A DNA stretch of 64,000 nucleotides from NCBI RefSeq assembly GCF_001039355.2, contig NW_019775649.1, positions 70,729 to 134,728 on the forward strand, written 5' to 3'. The stretch comes from Lingula anatina (Eukaryota; Brachiopoda; Lingulata; Lingulida; Lingulidae). Positions 24,367 through 36,200 of this stretch are shown here, piece after piece (position 1 is the first letter of the stretch; the number at the start of each line of letters is the position of its first letter). The notes beneath the pieces are model-generated. The model saw nothing but the letters and a program-made list of their open reading frames with translations, had not been told where the DNA came from and did not search any database. The position numbers and the translations under genes are program-made.

Positions 24367-24574
24367 TATTTATGCGGCCTGCCGAAAAAGAGGAATTTGA
24401 AAACCCTTTAATGACAATCAGACAAAAGTTTATTTAATTAATGAAAGACTAACTCGTTTATTAAGTACCCAAATGATCAGTGGACAACGATCGTAGACGC
24501 CGAGTTTACGCAATGTAAATGGATTTGATATAAAAGCATTTACAGGAATGAACAAAAAGAACACTAAACTCAGT

Positions 24575-27035
24575 TCACGGTGTCCACGGAATTAGTAGCA
24601 TTGTATAAATTACCATCGCTCCGCATGCCACAGAAGCTACTAAGGCGGGGAGACCGTATTTAAATAGCCTCCAAAAAGTCAGACGATAACCGATATCTTG
24701 GATGCCTCTGTTAACCACCATCATGTTGGTACTGTTGCCATAAAGCGTTACCATGTTAGTCATAGTGGCAGCCCAGGCCACGTACAGTACGAATGGGAGT
24801 TGTTTGGTACACGGTTTTAAGTTACCCAACACAACCAAGAGGAATGGTACACTTGTAAAGCAATAGCAACCGAAAAGAATCACTAGAATTAACACAGCAA
24901 TATCCTTGGCTTGACCAAGGGCGGGATTGGATAGACCAATGTTCTTTGACACCCAGTGCGACAGGCCGCTGTTGTTGACGCCACCCATCCAGATGAAGTA
25001 GGCCATGAGGGTAGGAAACACGGCCCAGTCCATAGCTCGCACCATAGGGATGGGGCTGCGCTGGTTGATAACGGCGTCGAGTAGCAGGAGCCAGGTACAG
25101 ATACCAAATGGTAGCAAACCTAGGAAAATAATAATTAGAATGAATGTTAAAACATACAAAATATGTATAATTTAATCGAACTGGGTGTTTTATGCAGCAG
25201 TAGCTCAAGGATATATCTAAGTAACACAATGGTTTTTCTAATGCGATAACCATTTTTTGCTTCTGGGCTGGAAAATATTGCCAAGACAACTCCAGTCACG
25301 TTGTACGAAACGTTTTGGAAAAAGTTTTAAACGCATATCATTTTTTTGAGTACAAGTCGATGTAATTGATATCTGACAAAATTAATTAATAGATGAATGA
25401 TAATTTAATGAAAAATAAACAAATAATTATAAAATGAAAACCAGACAGCAAAGTTAGCAATTAAAAAGACACCAAACAAGAATAAAAGCAACAACACTTA
25501 AAAAGAAAAAAATCTTAAAAATATATTCCGCTGATGCTTTGTTACGAGAGAAAGTCATTCAGCAAATCTGAAGTAAAAATGTTTGACAGTTTTGGGTATA
25601 TCAATAAATTAATAACTTAAGTAGAAATGACCCGATCATGCCGCTTTTGGAAAGAAGCTGCCGATTTACAATACATGTACAAAGCCACTCCGTCAATTTA
25701 TAGCAAAACAAACAAACAAACAAACAAACCAAACAAACAAACCAACAACAACAAAAAATGCCTTGGCAATCACTTACCGACGTCAACGTGAAACTGCTTG
25801 TGAGACACCAAAAATAAAATCATCATTGCACAGAACATGCCACACATCAAGACCTGAAACGCCAGACAGTCACTGGGGGCTAAACAACGGTAGTTCCTGC
25901 ACGGGATATCTTTCATTTCACCTGTGTGATCCATACACGAGGACCCTGCGTCGTACCCGCTTGTACTGCCTCGCTGGCTGCGGTTGCGTGACACAGAACT
26001 TATTTCCGAATCTGAGGTGTAGCACCCCTCTCTGTCGGAATCCGACTGCTTGCGACTTGCGTTGCTGTTCCTCGAAAGTTCGAAGTTTGAATCTGAAACA
26101 ATATTATGCCAAGCCATAGACTTGGACGTCAACACCGAACCTGTCAAGGAAGATTCTAAGTCTCTGGCGATAGATCTCCCACTCAACTCGAAGGAGGTCG
26201 CTGCAGATATTGGATCTTGAGAGTCGAAGCTGCTGTCGCCGTTGTACAGGTCTTGGTTCTGATATGTTTTGTCGTTTTTTATAAGGACATGGTGGATGCG
26301 CAGGACGGCAAGGTTAAGAAAGAAGGCAGTCACCGCAGGAGGACCCAGGTAGAAAAGTGACCGACGCAGATCAAGTCTTGAACCCTCAAATATTGGAAAA
26401 TCCGTGAATGATGCTAATATCATCATTTGCAAATTGCCTACAATACTGACAACACTACCTATGGTGCTGGAGGAAATTATGGTAAGCAAAATGGTCTCGA
26501 CTTCATTGGGGTCTCGGCTGTGAAGTCTCCAGAACTTGAGTGCAGCTGGGGTGGCAACAAAACAAGCAGCCTCAGCAGTGAACACTGGTGATAACACAGC
26601 CGTTAGCGCACTGACTCGCCATACGAAACCCCAGAACTTGACGTCACCGTACCGTTTCAACACCACATTAAAGATACCCGCTAGGATTCGTTCACGGGCA
26701 AAGAACCTTATCACCATGGTTGTTCCCAATATCATGAAGATGGTTCGTAGATGAGCCGCTTTCCTAGCAATGGTGTACACGTCCGACCACTGCAATATAC
26801 CTGCCGCTACCTGCAAGAGGGCAGCGCTGAGGAGCATACCAGACTGTCCGATCGGAAAGAACTTAATGTTGAACAACATGAATGGCACAGAAATAAGGAT
26901 AGAGATGAAACTGACGATGGCTTTCCAGTCTGAAGTTATTGTGACGTAGGTTACTACGTCCGAGGTGGCGTTGTAGGTAGAACAGTTTATGAGATAGGCG
27001 GAGTCCGTCACTGGAACAAAATCACTGGGATCCAT
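24575..27035 (-). CDS. Lsi2/ArsB-like permease, divergent paralogue A
   Basis: A multi-pass membrane protein of the ArsB/NhaD permease superfamily (the family of plant Lsi2 silicon-efflux transporters and bacterial ArsB). Coding exons are 27035-25778 and 25119-24575, 600 aa; a 5'-UTR acceptor lies at 27066. It has two hydrophobic halves joined by a long Ser-rich cytosolic-type loop (about residues 260-390) with repeated SDSE-like acidic serine clusters. Compared with the neighbour at 29194-31361, the intron position and phase (after DVG/DIG) are identical, so the two are tandem duplicates. However, FTNDAVC is replaced by FTAEAAC (residues 152-158), NANIGSS by SSTIGSV, and GNPQ by GNLQ (200-203). 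Transport by the usual mechanism is therefore doubtful. The substrate is unknown. Confidence 0.8.
25726..25752. repeat. CAAA-type simple repeat
   Basis: A short AAAC/CAAA repeat in the intron of transporter A, next to the donor of its first coding exon. Confidence 0.8.
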
Positions 27036-27065
27036 ATCTGGTATATGTCTTCCCTTAAAATATCA

Positions 27066-29193
27066 CCTGAAAGACACGAAAGTGTATTGGGATCAATTGA
27101 CAAGCTTCATGTAGCTTACTCTAACACAGCAGTGCATTTTTTACTTTTACAATGACCCCAAACGCTATCTCGGCAGGTTTCTAGATGAGGAGAACTAAGC
27201 ATACTAAGCATGGCGATTGAAATGCATACTGAGAAGGCTTTTTAAGAATATTTCGTTCTAAAATAATGAGTAGTTAATTATATGGTGACTACTATTCTTT
27301 TTATTTGTTCTCTTATGAGCATCAAACATATCACGTCAAATATTTCATGATTTGCACGCGAACGCAATTTTTTCATAGTAATATTTAGCCCTGGTAGACC
27401 TTGTCCAAATCTTGCCTTGCGTGCCCACATGTCTCTGTCCTGATCAAACATACACTGTCAATGCGTCACTAAGGCCAACACTAAACTATGCTGCCGGTCG
27501 TTTTTTTTTTTTTTTTTTTTTTTTTTTTGTTCGTGGGTTGTGCAAATTAGAACTACCTCACTGTGAGGCCTACCTGAGGTCAGTATGGAGCAGAAGAAGG
27601 CCTCGCCATCACCCAGCCTCTAGTACTGTGTCAAAGATGACATTGGACGTTCAACGTGTAGTACTGGCAGCATATAAAGGTACATTGTGGCATAAACGTT
27701 CATCAATTTTATCACGCGTAATGTTCCGAGAAATCAGCCATGTAATACTAAATTAAAATATATCACAGTGAATAAGAAGTCGCTACATTCGTACTTACAT
27801 ATGGACATACCGGAGCCGGTGTGAAATGTCCACCCTAGATGGTATGATTATCGACAACAAGTGTTAGGTAACGATGTCTATGGGACAAACGCAGAAAACT
27901 GTTCAGCAATAACCTTGATACAGTTACGGCCAGGTCACACAATGCCTTGAAGGGCATCGTATCAGAACGGAGTAAAAAGCCAGATGAACAAATTGAATAC
28001 TTCACCTGCAGGCGTTTACTACAGTTTCGTTTTCTCTTAAAGCCAAGGAAATAAGGATAAAACATAGTAGAATGTTTTACTGAAATTTTTTATTGCGCAT
28101 GTGCATTTATTATTGGTACATTTACAAGGACGTGAAGGGAAATCGCTGGAATGAAAATTCCAATACAATGACAATCACCAGCAAAAAAGTGTAAGGTATT
28201 CATTACTCTAGGTAATTTTTAATAGTTTTCGAGCAATTTTGGTTTCTGCATAATAGAAAAAAAAGAAAACAGTACAAGTATTTCATAATAGAAAGGAAAA
28301 ACAGCACAAGTAATTAGAAGAAATAAGCTTCTCGTGTGAAATGTCATGTTTTTACACATTTTTAAAGAATATCGAAACAAAACAGGCCCCTTGCATAATG
28401 GTGCTGGTCAATTTATTTGGCCTGCTTTAAGAAAGTAATGTCATTTAGGAACAATGGGCCAATAATAAATACAATGACTTGTGAATCAAAATTCAACAAA
28501 CCATTAGTTTACAAACCATTTCACTTTAAAAAAATATAGTGATACTCAGGCAGCAAGCAGTCTTTTTTTCCTTTGCACAGGAAATAATCATCTCCTATGG
28601 ATTACATAGTATCTGGGAAAAAACGAATCAACTACAGCGTCTACGCAAACTTCTATACTTCTAGTTTAGCAAGGCGTAACATCGCCATTAAAAACAAAGC
28701 CGTTGATTAACACCTACTTGATCCAAGACATCCGAGAAAATATCTGCACTCACACTTGACACAATATACCGTGTAAAATAAATCTCTGTACAGTATCTTT
28801 GTAAATATTACTCGATCCCGTTAAATCTATTCTCCATGTCGCAGCTAGTTTCAACACAGTCCATTCTCTGGCATTCTAAACAGTGTTCACCAATCTTAAT
28901 ACCTAATATACATGTGTGTTTGTGTCGCAGTGAACAGGTGCATGTTTGCGAAAAAGAACCATCAATTTAACAGTTTAATAATAGATTGCTTTATTTATGT
29001 CACAGATGAGATTCAAACCCAGGCATATTGGCAATCCCCAGAACGAAAGATGAAGAACTGGACAGCAACAACACATATACAATCATTTATTTATCTATCT
29101 ATCAGGTAACCCATTTATGTAAACACCAAATGTATATATATTTACAAACTACCGAAGCCATAAAATGAATAGAAGTTATGACGAAGTTCTCGT
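27066..29193. other. Intergenic region between the two transporter genes
   Basis: It holds a long T run at 27501-27528 and AT-rich sequence, but no exon I can support. It should contain the 5' non-coding exon and promoter of transporter A and the 3'-UTR of transporter B. Confidence 0.5.
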
Positions 29194-31361
29194 TTAAATC
29201 AGTAACAACCCGTATATTATACCTACTCCTAATAAGCAAATAATCATAGTTGTAACAAACCCGTATTTCAAGTACGCCCAGAAAGTCAGTCTAAACTTGA
29301 GCGTTTGCAAAGACTTTTGAGCAACTATCAAGTTGGCAACACTTCCAAATAAGGTTAAGTTGCCTGCCACAGTAGACACCCAAGCGAGATACAGAACCAT
29401 TCCCAGTTGATTCTTACAGGGGTTTAGCTGTGCAAGAACCAGAATGCAGAGGGGTACATTACTGAAAAGGTTGGAACCTATGATGACAAAGCTCACCATG
29501 AGAGCTATCTCCTCGAATGTTACCATGTCGTTATGGTCTAGCCCTAGTTTTGTCCAAAACCAACGTGGGACACCGGTGTAGTTAAAGGCGCCGAGCCAGA
29601 CGAAGAAGCCGAAGAACAGGAGTAGGACGTCCCAGTCGATGCGTTTTATGATCTGCAAGGAGTTCCTCTTGTTCATGAGGCCATCGGCGATCATCATCAT
29701 TACTGCACCAGCCATTGGGACCAAACCTGTAATAAGCAGGCACGATACATAGGTTCAAATAAGACTGCAGGGATTTAATGGGAAAATTTCAAATGGGAAA
29801 TTCAGTCAATTTGATAAGTTTTAAGATTACCATACATCATAAAACAAAGAAAAAAAAAAGCATTTTGACTCTGAAAAGCAATTTGAAAGTAAATACGCCT
29901 GCATATATATATACTAATTCAGTGTGAAAACTACTTATTTGAACATCAACTTACCAATATCAAATGGAACTTCTTTGGTGGATGCTATGAAGAGGGCAAC
30001 TACAAGAGTCATGATTAAACACATGCAGATGTGGAATTTCTTGTTTTCGGTGGGTCCATATTCCTCCGGATTGTATTTGTTCTCTTCAACCACTGTCACG
30101 CTGGTAATCAGGGTGCCATTTTCATTAACGACGCAGCCACCGGTTGACTTATCGCCTGCATTTTGCGAACGCTCAGTGGTTTTTGTAGCGTTACGGTCGG
30201 CACCTAGGCGCATGGAATTGGCTGATGTTCCCGAGTTTTCCACGGACTGGGTCTTTTCATCTCCCACAGCATCCATGTTCATCTCTTCAGGGTCGTAGCC
30301 TAGGAGAGGAGGTGAGGCAGGCTTGGTCATGCAGCCGTAGTTATAGTGCATGAGCAGAAAGAAAAGATTAAGAAAATATCCTATTACGGCTGGAAGTACA
30401 ATGTACGTAAAGCACGTTAGGAGGTCGAGGCGGCTGTAAGGGTGAGAATCGGTGACAGAGGCAATGAGAGCCATCTGAGGATTACCGAAGATAGTCATGG
30501 AACTACCGATATTAGCATTTGTAGCAATACACAGCAAGACGGTCTCCAGTTCATTGGTCTGCCGATTTTGTCTGGCCCAGTGTTTGAGAACTAGGGGGGT
30601 GACAATTAAGCAGACGGCATCATTCGTGAAGAGCGCTGACAGGATAAAACTCAACAGTCCTACTCTCCATAGATAACCAAACATGGTCGTGTTGTCTTTC
30701 AGGAACGCGTTCAGGACCTTGTTAATCAGGAGCTCGCGTTCGAAGTACTGCGCCATCAACATCATCCCCATCAAAAGGAATATGGTTCTTAGGTTTTCTA
30801 CCTCGCCAAGTATCTCGTACGTGACAGGTTGAGAAATAATGGTGAAGGCCACCATCAGGAAGGAGCCAATTAGCACGGCAGCTGTGGTTTCGACAGGGAA
30901 AAAACGTATTTCGAAGAAAATGAAGGGCAGCACGATCACAAAGAATATGGTACCTAAAACAGAAACGCAATAAGGTTAAGATTTTTTACACTGCTGTTTC
31001 GTGTAAATAATAATTCAACAAATTTTGTGTAAAATTTAAGTAAGATTGTATTTGGTTTTCAGTTAGACAGCCGGTTAGACTTGAGTACGCTCTGCCTTTT
31101 TCGCATGGACTCTTACGTGAAGCTTTTTTTTAACTGAAATGCCTAAACCCTAACGCCATATATTTATGTATCATTTAAAAATGATAGAAGTTCAAAAGTA
31201 CCGAGGACGATCTTCCAAGTGTCCAGAGTCATTGCCCCCTCGTCAAAATACGCGTGAATATCACATTCTTCTTCTTCTACTTCCTCTGCATATACACTCG
31301 ACAGGAGAAAGGCCGCCAGGAACAGGAGGGCCATGCCACGGTACTTGCCCTTGGAGCCCAT
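29194..31361 (-). CDS. Lsi2/ArsB-like permease, canonical paralogue B
   Basis: Coding exons are 31361-31202, 30953-29955 and 29726-29194, giving 563 aa in one frame. The N-terminus is a cleavable-looking signal (MGSKGKYRGMALLFLAAFLL) followed by an acidic stretch. The two transport halves carry the family signatures FTNDAVCLIVTP (Asn164, Asp165), NANIGSSMTIFGNPQ (199-213), SNVP, and the C-terminal GNLTLFGSVANLIVAQ. These match plant Lsi2 (NIGSSATPIGNPQ and NLSLLGSAANLIV) better than the melanosomal P protein. Lsi2 moves silicic acid outward, probably driven by protons; ArsB moves arsenite. Whether this animal protein moves silicic acid, arsenite or another anion cannot be told from sequence. 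A hydrophilic loop (about 255-335) separates the halves. Confidence 0.82.
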
Positions 31362-33232
31362 TGTAACGGAGACCGTCTAGCGATGCTGCTACTCGGGTAG
31401 AAAGTGTGAGAATGAGTGTGTTGAAAGATGTAGAGGCATAGTCAACGATAAAACGGCGTTCGTTTATCTCCAGCATATCGAGCCCCCTGGCCTGTGACTT
31501 CACGTGAATATCTTTTCTCTCCAGGCAGCGAACGTTACGCCCATTAGTAGTTCACACGTGATAGGAAGACTAGTAAACATTATTTCTACACTGTGGATAA
31601 AACTGAACTTCTTGAACATTGACATATTGCTGTGTTATATATCATGAATGCGCTGTAGTGAGCATGTGACTGACTTGCGTGTACTAATATGTGTTTGTCA
31701 AGCAACCGTTTTATGCAATTTCATAAAATGCTACGCATTTGTTTTATGAACAGTTGGATTTTTCTACGGATAAATTTTGAATGCAGCTTCAGCTGTGTAT
31801 TCCATATGAAAAGGTATTATGCATTCTGCAAGTACTTAATTTATAGCATATTTAATTTTAAATGTTTTGAAATAGATATTCAGAGCAAACCTCCAGCAAA
31901 TCAGAAAATATCAAATATTAAAAAATAGAACCACAAAAACGCAAGAAAGAAATAAAGTGATATAAACTCTTAATTACTTAAGAACAAAGATTAATGTGGT
32001 GTCAACGCCATGTATTCTAATTTATTGAAGTCCTACGCCTACTAATCTGCTGGGTAGTGATAGTCCATAGCGATAGGGGTACATTGAGACCTTCTCACAC
32101 CGAGCGTTATATTTCAGCGATATGGCTGTACCATAACATGGTATGCTTTGAGAGTTCCACGTTAGAGAATCACCTAAAGAGAGCCACATAACAAGAAAAA
32201 TTTTGATGGGGCCAAACAGTGGGAAGAGGTTTTTTTAAAGGAAACAAAATAATCTGCAGCGTAACTACATGTAAAGGACCAGTCTAAATGCTTCGATACA
32301 TACACGTGCAACGAACTATGTGAAGAGGGCCTTGGAGCATGTGATGGTATAACCAGCGTCTGTGGGTGTAACTGCAATATATTAGGGTGATCTTATCTGA
32401 ATTTCGCGGCGAGCGCATCACATGGGACCAAGTGCGTAACACCCACAGCCCTAGGGATTGCTGCACGGTCCTCCAGGAGTTCCTGAACGGGACAAGCTTA
32501 ACTGACGTCACCTTGAATGTGCTTCTAAACGTGGCTCTGTTAAAGGCATACATCTATAACTTGTATGATTTGAGGTTTTAACTCCCCCTGCAACATTTTA
32601 AATAGAATGAACTGGTGTCTTATAGGTGTGTTACTTCTTTTTTAAAAAGAGGAAATTGATACCCCTGTTCAATAAAGTGATAAAGCAGGGCTGTAAACAC
32701 TTTTAAACAAACGTACGAGTATGTTTGAAATCTAGAATACCCAATTATTTTTTTCAGAGTAAAAACTATGAAAAAAGATTAATTAATATGCTTTTTATTC
32801 TAAAAAAATCTTTTCAAATGAAAATATTCAAATATAAGCAGTTAAAAACACAATACTCCCACTGTGTTTTGGAAGATTAAAAAATGAACTTTGCATTATC
32901 ATCACGAACACTTCAGTGATGATTTTGCTATTTATACTCTTTTAGACATGTTCGTAATATTTACAACTTTAAAACCTTTTTGGTTTTTGATTTGATGACT
33001 GAACCTTTGCTCAAGAACAAAGTCTGAAAGAAAATTAAACTGTAATAGAAAGCCTAGATTGTTTATGCAATGTACTAGTAGTATCAACAGACAACCAATT
33101 TCTGCGCAAACTTAAACCACAGAATTTTGCTCTTTCCAGTAGACCTGTACAAGCTTAGTTTTAAAAACAAGTTCACTTGATTTATGAAATAAGTATACAA
33201 ATTCAGCTGTGCTTGTCCCTTTCTGAAAACTG
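31362..33232. other. Intergenic region between transporter B and the RING ligase
   Basis: It contains the presumed promoter of transporter B (about 31362-31600) and the 3'-UTR of the ligase gene. Small open frames around 32284-32581 show no recognisable similarity. I see no other element. Confidence 0.5.
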
Positions 33233-36200
33233 TCATTGCTTGGAAAGTCTGGGAAATTCCTCTGGAAGTAAAGCTAAGGAGCGGCAAGTTGGACAAGTCC
33301 TCTCTTCTCCTAGGACCCATCTACTGATACACTGAAATGTAATTATTTAAACAGTTTGTAAATGATGGTCAGATATTCTTATACAATAAGCAGAACATTG
33401 AACCAAGCATGGGCATTATAGCAGCTTGCTGTTGTTATATATATATATATATATATATATGCAATTCAGATGAAATAAATAGCTCAATACCTTTAAAATT
33501 TGCATGCAGTACAATTTATTATACACATGAAGTCAGACGGAATGAATGGCTCACTGTCTTTAACATGTTCAGTGTATACATATACATTTATAAAGAGCAA
33601 AACATAACATTCCATCACTGACAACAATTATAAAAGTTTGCCAGTCTCCCCAGTCACAAGCACAGAAGAATTTGTCAACTTACTTTATCATGAAAAGTAT
33701 GTCCACATTCCAGACGCTTTTCACTCTGTGGATTTCTGACACTACTACAACAGATGACGCACTGCTCATAAGAATCCTTATAAAAGAAACAAATGCATTA
33801 GAAATAGAAAGTCAAATGTTCACTTTACTGTGTCTTATACATCTATTATAGGATTGGGCCTCAGTTCTGTAGTTAATAATTTAATGTGACAGGCAATGCA
33901 AAGGAAACAAAACTTGACATCTCAATTAACTGTGCACATTTGCTGTGACAAATACTTGGTAACAAAACCTCCTCATGTTCTGGTGAGTTAAATCATTCCC
34001 CAAAACTTAATATTTCTCTTATAAAAAAAGCAATTACACTTCCCTCCACATAAACTTAATGTATTGTATATTGGGCCTTTCCTAAAGGCACATTAGGAGA
34101 TGACAAATAATGCAAACAAACAGTATGTCTGAAAATCTTAAGTTATTTCCAAGAACTGTATTCAACTTTTTTCTCTTGCAAAATATCAATAATTTATCCA
34201 CAAGAAGATTTAACAAATCTTTTTTTTTTGCATTAAAATATATAACACAAGATTTTCAAAGAATTACTGTGTAATTACATCATCATCGTCGTCATCATCT
34301 TCATCATCAGAGAGCAGCACCACATTCTGTGGTGCTTTGGTAGGCACAGATTTCTTAGGGAGTTGACTGCACAGCTCTGACTGGTCATGAGCAAAGATGC
34401 ACTGTAAAGGAAGATGAGCAACAAACATTTTATAAACCCAAATCAAAAAGGTTTACCATTAAAGATATCCATCCGATTTCTGCAGTTACAATTGAGCAAA
34501 TGGACTTTAACTTCGTCGATATCACTTTCTACATAGTAGTTACACACAAATATCTGGTGTTTCATGTTTCAGTGTTCAATAACTTAATAATAATAACATG
34601 AAAAATGAATGTAAACTCTTTTAAGAAATGACATGATATGTTCATCATATGAGAAGGCACATACTAGTACATAGCAGCCTTACTTTACTATATGGACATC
34701 CAGCTTTACTGAGGAAGTATTTACACATCTCAGTTTTTTGCATTCCACGAACTTCTTGCTGGCCATGGGCAAAGTTACATTTTGATCCCATCTTGCACTT
34801 TCCAGATGTGAGCCATTCCATACATATCTCTGTCTTATACTTGGCCTGCCAAACCATCTCTTTCTCTATTGCTTTATTTGATGAATCAAATGTCTAGAAG
34901 TAATAGGGTGTGGAGTTATAAAATGGTGATAGCATATGAAAGGCTACATATCACACATATTTAAAAACTAGGGAAACAAAATTAAAACTACAAGAAGCAA
35001 TGACATTTCTTTTTGTAAAATGTTAACATTAATCATACAATTGAAAATACACCTACTCATGTATCCCAAAATACTTAAAAATACAAATCCATCATCTTTA
35101 GACCTTCTTCCAAGGAAACTACGACCTTAATAAAGACAAGCAAATCATCATGCACTGATATTACGTGGCACATATACATTTCTCCATTAAAACTGTATTC
35201 TTACTCTTTCAGGTTTTTTCTGCCATTCTTTCACCACAACCTCTGCTTCATCTAAAATCTGGGCCAGCCCAATGCCTTGCAACCCTCCATGTCTGGTACG
35301 TAGTTCCTTCAACAGGTTGATTGTGTCAGCTCTAATGGTAAAAATGACAGGACTTTATAGTGCATTTAATGACACCCAAGAGACACACACACACATACAT
35401 AAACACGCACACACACATGAACACACAAAAGTTATGCATTGATGAATTTACTAGCACTAAAAGAAGAACAGTACAAAACTATCTGTATACACCATCAGTG
35501 TCAAGTTACATACTGGTCCAATGCTGATAGATGCTTAATCAAAGACAGAAAAACATTAGGAAACACAACATTACTTAAAGTTATTAGTTTCTGATAAGAT
35601 GACTAAGAAATAGTACCTTGTAAGTTTTGGAAATTTCTCCAGCAGTCTGCCTATAAGGCGTTCAAAGTTGCTGGCTTTTGTGCTCCCAGTTGTTTGAAGT
35701 GGTTTGCTGGATAGGTGCTCCTGTAGAACATCAGGCTTCTTTTTCTTTTTACTCACCTGGAAAAAAAGCATTACAGCTCATAAATTTTGATGATTAAAAC
35801 TCTTAGCAAAATGAAAAGTTTGCAAAAAATCTGCTGCAAAATAAAAAGTTTGCAGGAGTTTGCAAGAAAAAAATTGTATTACTTCTACTTTGTGTAATAA
35901 CATCCAAATAAATTTTGACCAAACAGAAAAAAAAGCTTAATGCACAAAAAGGTGAATTGACCTGAGTTCTTCCAAATTAATCCCGACCTACATGTAGGTA
36001 AACATATCATTAATTTTGTGAACCCATTCTACCACATTTTTTCCCAATTTTACCTGTTCCTGGACTTGATCATTGCACCATCTTACCTGTTGCCATTCAT
36101 CACTGTCCTCAACCTGTTCGTTCCCAATATGACTGTCGGCCAGCTGGATACTGTCCATCTCAGAGTTACGAGAACTAGGCCTTGAGGAAGGGGTGCCTGG

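Noticed and set aside
24889-25289. Overlapping frames in the last exon of transporter A
   Set aside because: Frame shadows of the 24575-25119 exon, which alone keeps family similarity and phase.
29194-31361. Identification of transporter B as the P protein (OCA2)
   Set aside because: OCA2 belongs to the same superfamily, but its motif reads more like NIGGAATAIGDPPN; the sequence here has NIGSSMTIFGNPQ, closer to Lsi2. Not fully excluded without a tree.
32284-32581. Possible small gene upstream of transporter B
   Set aside because: Opposite-strand frames with no recognisable similarity, no start context and no convincing splice sites.
34264-34446. CCCH gene ending at 34267 as a separate protein
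   Set aside because: A donor before the apparent stop joins in phase to the RING exon, giving a continuous family-typical C-terminus.
35390-35430. CACACA-rich direct repeats as a CRISPR-like array
   Set aside because: Simple microsatellite; no regular repeat-spacer structure, and the genome is eukaryotic.
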